Below are positions 56,931-64,000 of a stretch of DNA of 64,000 nucleotides, piece by piece. Source of the DNA: Anadara kagoshimensis (Eukaryota; Mollusca; Bivalvia; Arcoida; Arcidae); NCBI GenBank assembly GCA_021292105.1, contig CM037870.1:45464576-45528575 (forward strand), read 5' to 3'. Position 1 is the stretch's first letter. Each line of letters starts with the position of its first letter. Made by a program: the position numbers and the translations under genes. The notes beneath the pieces are model-generated. The model did no database searches, had not been told where the DNA came from, and saw nothing but the letters and a program-made list of their open reading frames with translations.

Positions 56931-57524
56931 GACATGTCTTCTATAGTTTGTTATCTGAAATGACTTGAGCTCTGTAAGTTTGAGGTTGCCAGTTTGAGAC
57001 TGGACCAATTACATGTAGTTTAATATATGGTAGTTACTTTTTTAAAAGCTATTAAATGACACAAATAATGAAATACAGAAATTTGCAGTTGAAAAATGTG
57101 TACTTGGCAATGACCAAAAGAGCCAAGAACACGCAACAATGCAAAAACAATAAAGAATAAAGAATAAGATAAAAACTCTAAGAGAACTATTATAGTAGAT
57201 TGTTCATGATCTGATCATGAACACTGGCTGAGTGTTTATAAACATAGGCGAGTTCATACCACCTAAACCAGTTACACTTGTATACAATCAAGCCAGCCTG
57301 CATTTTATCTGTCACAAAAACCCTAATATTAAAATAGATTCTCTTTATGATGCCATCAGATTTGGAAGTACCTATAGTCTGATCACTGTGAATCAACACA
57401 ACAAATAAAGAAATGTCTTCATTCAGTCACAATGGGTTAAGCAGTGTTTTGTTGCATTAATGTGTCTCCAAAAGGCGTCAGTTATTCAAACTTGTGTCAA
57501 ACACATATTTGGCATGATTAAGTC

Positions 57525-57720
57525 ATATAAAACATTAGTGAGCCAATTTGGCATTTAGCATCAGTAAGCCAAAATGGCATTAAGGCAATAAGCATCAATC
57601 TGTGAACCAGTATGACATAAAACATCAGTCTTTGAGCCAATATGTCATTTAGCATCAGTAAGCCAATATTGAATTATTTATTAAAACGTCCCATGAAGCA
57701 TTAATTTGTCAATATGACAT
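57525..57720. repeat. Diverged short tandem repeat
   Basis: GAGCCAATTTGGCATTTAGC, then ATCAGTAAGCCAA..TGGCAT and further AGCATCAGTAAGCCAATAT blocks recur about every 40-70 bases. Confidence 0.7.
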
Positions 57721-57724
57721 TACA

Positions 57725-60420
57725 CTAGCTCTTTTTAAAAAAATCGAAGTTTGTTGTGATTTCCAAAATATGCAGTACAAATTGTTTTTACCCTTATTGA
57801 TCGATCAATCACTGCAAATATTTCATTTAATAGTAAAATTTTCATATCACAGAAAGTCCGAATTTACCGTTACCAATTTCAGATTTATGCGGCCAGCGTT
57901 ATTTCCGCTTTGTTTGCACGAACTTGCAGTGTTACTGCTTCAGATGAATGTTCTTAGTGTGAATTGGTCATTTGGAATTTTTTAATGATATGATGTAACA
58001 AAATCGTTAACACATTCCGCGAAGGGTAAAATGCATCGACTGGAACATTGTATAATTGAGTGAAATGCGTTACCACGTGTAAAAATTATTTTTATCCCTG
58101 CGCACCTGTTAAGCATGCCGAGTTTTATTTTTGTCTTTAATAATACAACGTAAACTCAATTGATAATTAAGCTACTTATATCAAGATTAGCTCAACTTGT
58201 GTTAAGTCATTTAAACAACCATTTGTAACCACGCTTGTATTGAACCCAATATTCACCCTTGTGCACGCATTTTTCGGTTTTCTGAAATGTCAATGTCGAT
58301 GTGTTTGTAACAGCATACTTTGGAAAACTTTTCAAAGAAAATCTAATGAATTTGAATGAAATTTAGATCTGTTTTGTTCACTTACTTGCTTAGACTCACA
58401 CATCCTCATTTACAATAGGAAAAGATATTTTATGGATCTATGCGTACTTTACATGTTTGTTTCAAAAGTAGTAAATTCGGTGATGTACTACCTTGTATCT
58501 GCAAAAAGCACATTCATTCACCAGATTTTTAGTATGTAAAACCCCCCATAGCGGCAATATTTTTACTATACAGAATGATAAGATCATAACCAAGGATGTG
58601 CATAGTAATTATGACCAGGCTCATGTAAATGAATGAGTGCCAGTTTAATATCAACAATTACTTTATAATTTGGTCATAGTTTTGATAGTTATTTGTATTT
58701 TTTCATAGTTTCAGATTTAATTTATCAAATCAGAGGTGCTGTTATCTGGATAATGGATTGAAAGAAATTGGTAATTATTTTATAGTGAGATTATTTTTGT
58801 TTAAGTTAAAGTAGCCAAAGCAGTTATCAGATGAGACTTAAAAATGAAGACCCATGTCTCATTGTAAAAGGGTAAGGGACCTATATACTGCTACAAATGA
58901 TGCTTACTTGAAAGTTACTTCTTTGGTCAGAAGTTTGGGTCAGAAGTTTGGACCAGTCTGTGAAATTTATACCCTGGAATCATGGCATATGTACTTATGG
59001 TTACACTGAGAAATCTTATTGCATTTTTTAAGATGAGAGAGATTTGTATCTATTCCCCGATCATTGTTATTGCTTCAGAAACCCCTGCAACAGTGAATTT
59101 TGTTGCTCATATATTTTATCAAAAATGTTTATTAATTAAAATGTAGATAACCAAAGATATTGATTAATTTGTACTTATAGACTGAAAGATTTTTGATATT
59201 TAAATTCTTTCATTTGATTTAAATTTCAAAACTTATATAATAAAAGTATTTTTGGTCTCATTTCAATCAAATTTAATTTAGCAAATATTAGTTAAGAATT
59301 TTGGCAGAGGTAAATGGAACTTTTCTTAATGGATATACTTTACAATTGAATAACTCAATAAGTTTTATATAACATACCTACAAATATTGGTATACTACCC
59401 CCACAAAGTCTGGGGAGTAATGTAATCTTTGTGTATTGGTTGTGCTGGAAATTAAAACATTCTTTAGTTGTCCGGTATTGTTAATGTTCTGTGTTATAAG
59501 TTTTATGTAATAATTTAGGGGTATAAGCCAGGGAGATGGGATTAGACCTGATTGATTAAACAAGAAGTGATAATATACTTATTGACTTTAATTGTTAGTG
59601 GGTTCTTATGTACATACAAAGGTGACTGATACTGGGGTCAAAGTTTCTAATTTACTTTGTAATTTCTTGATCAGCTTTGTAATCTTTGTGTTAGATCTGT
59701 GTTACCTTTGATATTTTAATATAAGCTTATAAAGGAACGCTTTTATCACTCAATAGGCAACAGGGGATATGCATATCTCAAGTTTTCTAATTAAATGATA
59801 TGAAGGTTTCTGAATAGAGTAGTCTAATTTTTAATATATGGTCACTTTCCCTGAAGTGGAAATGAGACTTTATATACCAGTATATATCATGGGTAACCCC
59901 TTATGAGAAGCCCATGGTAATAACCATTATTAATGTTGAAGTACTTGTGAAGTGGTCACCTGAGTGAGAAGAATGGCTTCTTATAAGAAGGACTATACAT
60001 GTAATTAGTAATCTTGTAGTCTTTTCTTTGAACAGCTGATATTTCTCTGAGCTAAAATTTTGTTTGAATTATTACAGAATTTTGTATATCAAAATATAAA
60101 AAAGCAAACATTTTACATTAATTATATTGACACTCTTTAAATATAAATTATGTCTTCTTAAACAATTGTTTAATAATAATTGCTCATTAAGGTGATATTT
60201 ACAAAACAAGTATTCTTAAATCATTCTCGACAGTTTATATACATGTAAGCTTGACAAGAAAGGAACATCAAAATGCAGATTTGACATTGGACCTCCCATT
60301 TCTATAGGTAAGTGATGTATGGTAGCAGCTATAATACATTCCCGTTACAGCTATATTCCTCTGTCAGTCCAGATTCTATAAGTTTGATCACCGTGTTGAA
60401 TTCTCAGACTGTTACATTGG
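57725..60420. other. Nothing recognised
   Basis: No gene family and no clear repeat seen; composition is the same as the flanks. Confidence 0.45.
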
Positions 60421-60444
60421 TCAGACAAAATTAGTTCAAGTCCC

Positions 60445-60615
60445 TTTATAATCGAGCATGTCTTCGAGGGTAAGTTCAAATAATTTGGTAAAAAAATTAG
60501 TTGAATCTTGGTTTCAACAGAACTGCATTTTTATTGAACAAATATTTTATAATCAAGCATGTCTTTTAAGGTAGGTTCAAATAATATGGTCAAAGAAAAA
60601 TTAGGTTGAACCTTG
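60445..60615. repeat. Imperfect ~105-bp direct duplication
   Basis: TATAATCGAGCATGTCTTCG...AGTTCAAATAATTTGGT and TATAATCAAGCATGTCTTTT...GGTTCAAATAATATGGT are two copies in tandem. Confidence 0.75.
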
Positions 60616-61088
60616 ATAGTTTTTACACCAGGGTTATGTCAGAACTGATTTTTTATCAAACAAAACTTTATCCTTTTTGGCAGTTGTATTTTGCAATAAC
60701 CTTAATTTATACTATTCCTATTATCGTGCCTTGGCAAACATCTAGTGTACCGTCCCACCTCTGAATGACTAGCACTGTCGCATTTTGGGTGTACATCTTG
60801 TCTTGTTTCCTTGCTTGTCGTTCAAAGATGGGTCAGTCAGTGTCATTGTTTACGGTTTTTACTTAGCAGTCAGACAGCGATGTTCCATAGTTCTACTTGT
60901 AAAGTTTAGGCAAAAATTGTAAATAAAACTAAGCTATTATAACTACCATTTTGTATATTATAGAATAATTATTTTGTTGTAAACATTTCAATTTAATGTA
61001 CCATTTCCATGAACATTGCCAAATATTGTATTATATTGTATATACACTCATAAGTTGTAAAACTTTCAGTGAAAATATATATATATAT

Positions 61089-61349
61089 ATATAATAAAAT
61101 AAATAAGTACAACACGATTTTGTAAAGCATTAGCGCTTTCATTTCATCTTCAGATGCTTTACATAGTAACATTCATAACATAGTAACAAAGTAACTAGTG
61201 ATGACGTCCTTTAGACAATAGGACAATAAAACAATACGATGACGTCATTATTAAGGGAGGAAGCTATGTTACTATGTAAAGCATCTGAAGATGAAATGAA
61301 AGCGCTAATGCTTTACAAAATCGTGTTGTACTTATTTATTTTATTATAT
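61089..61349. mobile_element. Palindromic element between AT microsatellites
   Basis: Two ~82-bp arms (61089-61170 and 61268-61349) are near-perfect inverted repeats: AAGTACAACACGATTTTGTA...GCTTTCATTTCATCTTCAG. The loop of about 97 bases holds TGACGTCA at 61246-61253 and a TGACGTC near 61202. AT tracts flank both sides, so a target duplication cannot be read. Confidence 0.85.
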
Positions 61350-61378
61350 TCTACCGGACACTGAGAAACTAACTTTTT

Positions 61379-61383
<5 letters not shown>

Positions 61384-61443
<60 letters not shown>
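61384..61443. repeat. (TA)n microsatellite
   Basis: About 60 bases of AT dinucleotide next to the palindromic element. Confidence 0.92.
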
Positions 61444-61448
<5 letters not shown>

Positions 61449-62374
61449 TTTTGTGATTTGAAAATGTGAAATCTATATATCTCTTTGATTAAGAATTCAG
61501 ATATTCACCTAAAATTATTTGGTTCTTTATTGTTAAATATGAAGTTAAAAAATCTTGACTGGGGCATAAAATACCAGTAGTCCACTATATTTAAATAAAA
61601 ATTAAAATGATATTAAATGATAAGCATAGTAAGAAACAAAGGACTTTGAATTCTTGGGAGCTGAATTTTCTATTATTTTTGTTTTTCTTTATTTTTATCT
61701 GAACTTGTGTACCTGTAGATATGTAATTATCTGTATTATAATCAGTGTATATACCGGTACTGTCAATTTTATCTTGTTCTCAAGCCTTTCCTCTGAACGA
61801 ATTTACCTGGAATTAATGTGATAATTGTAAAGTATTTCACTGACATTACCAGTGTCACAGAGTATAAAGTTCATCCATTGAATAGAAGATCCTGTTGATT
61901 ACATGTAATTTAATTAAGGACCACAAATGATGTATGATGATGTAAGTAGAATTTTTTGAAAACAACTTGGATGAATAAACTTTCTGTGGCTTTGTTGGTA
62001 AATGCATTTCATTTTCAACATAGGATTTGCTTATATTAAAAACCATTAACTGAAGTTAAAAATCATATTTCAGGTTAAATAATCTAATTATATGGCAATT
62101 AAAAGTTGAACCAGTTTACCCAGGTGTCATGTTTGTTAATGTCATCGTGTAGAACAAAAATTGAGAATAAAAACACATAAAAAGTTTGTTTCATTTTAAC
62201 AAAATTAAAAATATGGTGCAAAATGTTTAAAAATGTGTTAATTTCAATAGTTATATAGTGTAGTTGATGACCAATGTTCAAGCAAGGAGAATATGTATTA
62301 TATTGGGGCATCACCAGCTATATTTGAAGTTGTTGAAATTTATGTGAAGCACTTACAAAAATGTGTAATGAGGC

Positions 62375-62735
62375 CTACATTTTTTGTTATACACGTTCCA
62401 TATCTAACTTGATACATGGGGAACATAAATTATAAGAATGCATGCCTCTAAAGTAGTTCTAACTCCTATTTCTAAATGCTTACAACTTTGAGAAAGAACT
62501 GTCACTTGCTGATTTTTTTTTTACCTGTCATGGACAGACTTGCCCAGGGATTGATCATGAGGCCTAGTTGTCGACTTTGATACATGGAAATATAAATTAT
62601 AAGGTTTTATGCATCTAAAGTACCACCTATTTATATTTATAAATGCCTACAACTTAGTGTAAGAACTGTCACTAATTGCTGCTTTTTTCATGTTGTTGAC
62701 AGACTGGCCCTAGGATTGAAGCCACAACTTTTTAC
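62375..62735. repeat. ~180-bp direct duplication
   Basis: ATGAGGCCTA, GATACATGG..AACATAAATTATAA, GCATCTAAAGTA, AAATGC(T/C)TACAACTT and GAACTGTCACT occur twice in the same order, at about 62375-62550 and 62560-62730. Confidence 0.8.
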
Positions 62736-64000
62736 TCATGGAACAAATTACCATAAACTGAACTACCATAGTGTTAATTTATGCACAAAGGTGTACATCG
62801 TCGAACCATGCATGCCATAAACATATATATTGCTGAACTTTGAAAAAAAAGCAGGAAAATGATAAAAAAAAGAAGATTTTTAGTCGTGAAAATTAAATTT
62901 TTTGTTTATTGCAACAGAAAGGAAAAGCATGTAATTTGATAATATATATTCTTTAAATGTATAAGTATGATGATAAAAATTTGAAAATGTAATAACCCTT
63001 GTGATGTAATTGTCAAAGCTTATGATAAATTATTTTTGTTAGTTTTTGTTTTTGTTTTTAAGTTATTCTTTTTTTTAATTTGATATCATGTGTCACTACT
63101 ACATCCATGTTTTGAATATTCAGTGAAAAAAGGGCAATCACAATTTAAAAAAAAATTAAGGTAAAAAAAGGTATAGTGTAAGATTATCATATTAATTTAA
63201 AGATGCAGATAGCTGTAATTTTACAAACAAAACGGACAGTCACTAAGGCCTGCATGTACATGGTCACAGATCACGAGTTCTCTGAAGTGTGAAATATAAG
63301 TGTCTTTTACTGTGTAGTATAACATATAGAGGTGTATTCTATAGAAGGCATTGATTAGCATTATAAAGGGAACAGTAGTGACTTTGTATTAACTTTTTAT
63401 TTTGTTCATGGCATTGTGCTATTGACTGTTAAATACCATACACAAGTGATTATATCTGGGTCACAGCTCATGTGTTTCATCTATTTTTCCTACCCTCGGC
63501 CTGCAATTTTGGATTTTTTCTTCTTAATTTAGGAATTTATTGAAATGATTTAGTTAGTGGATATTTATATGGAGAACTAAGGAACAGACACGGGTTGATT
63601 TTAAACATGAAAAAATGTAAGTAGATTTTTTGTTTTATATATAGATTTTGACTTATATTACCTATATATACATATCTTATATGATATCTCAGGTATGCAG
63701 TTATTCAATTCCTTTAAACTGTTGACAAAAGGATTTAATCTACATATCATGAATATACTATATATGCAAAAACACAAATATGAAGTATGACGGAAAGTCA
63801 CTATTTTTTTTTTTTTTTTTGTCGAGTTTTAAATGATATTTTCTGAAATTACTAGTAATATTTATAAAATTTCTGAACAATTTTAAGCATATTACATGTA
63901 TATATCTACGTTTCTTGTTTTTCAAAGTTTTGAGTAATATTTTCTGAGTCACTCATAGTTATATTTTCTAAATGAAGAATGACACTTCCCAGATTTATAT
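62736..64000. other. Nothing recognised to the end of the window
   Basis: AT-rich, with homopolymer T near 63806; no gene or repeat recognised. Confidence 0.45.

Noticed and set aside
60240-60320. Possible non-coding exon ending CTATAG|GTAAGTGA
   Set aside because: A good donor alone is not evidence of a transcript; no partner exon or frame was found.

Overview
This is a stretch of animal nuclear DNA, AT-rich, with many small exons in long introns and no operons. It carries two recognisable protein genes, arranged head to head, and both could be read from start codon to stop codon by joining exons at splice sites that keep frame. The two genes are conserved across animals. The organism is most likely a bivalve mollusc: the dispersed repeats (elements ending in GCTCACCTG/CAGGTGAGC, the 145-bp unit containing GTGACCTTGACCTTTGAACC, tRNA-derived SINEs, TA-flanked MITEs) look like those of bivalve genomes. 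That assignment is inference, not proof.

Layout. (1) 1-8801: no supported gene; dispersed repeats, a ~113-bp tandem array (1975-2610) and a 45-bp minisatellite that reads as a 15-residue repeat (5560-6310). (2) 8802-21851, minus strand: a 12-exon gene for a FAPP-type protein (PH domain plus glycolipid-transfer domain, PLEKHA8/FAPP2-like), predicted 564 aa; its introns hold a 145-bp x 8 tandem array, a MITE with ~115-bp inverted repeats, and several SINE copies. (3) 21852-23239: the shared upstream region between the two start codons. (4) 23240-51164, plus strand: a 29-exon gene for nephrocystin-3 (NPHP3), predicted 1,314 aa, with N-myristoylation signal, coiled coil, P-loop NTPase region and TPR array. 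Its introns contain at least five DNA-transposon-like elements with clear ends and target duplications, some nested. (5) 51165-64000: downstream of NPHP3; a TA-flanked MITE 35 bases after the stop, a ~120-bp tandem array, a palindromic element between AT microsatellites, and no supported gene.

How the genes relate. NPHP3 is a ciliary inversin-compartment protein, and FAPP2 is a trans-Golgi lipid-transfer protein that has been linked to formation of the primary cilium in cultured epithelial cells. Their divergent arrangement with ~1.39 kb between start codons would allow shared regulation; this is an inference. The most unusual coding feature is an arginine in place of the Walker A lysine of NPHP3. 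The most informative non-coding feature is a pair of related transposon copies, one holding a 988-bp foldback insert and the other giving its empty site.

No novel gene system (CRISPR, operon, toxin or similar) was found. Exon limits were worked out by eye from reading frame, homology remembered from the families, and splice consensus; UTRs, transcription starts and poly(A) sites were not determined.
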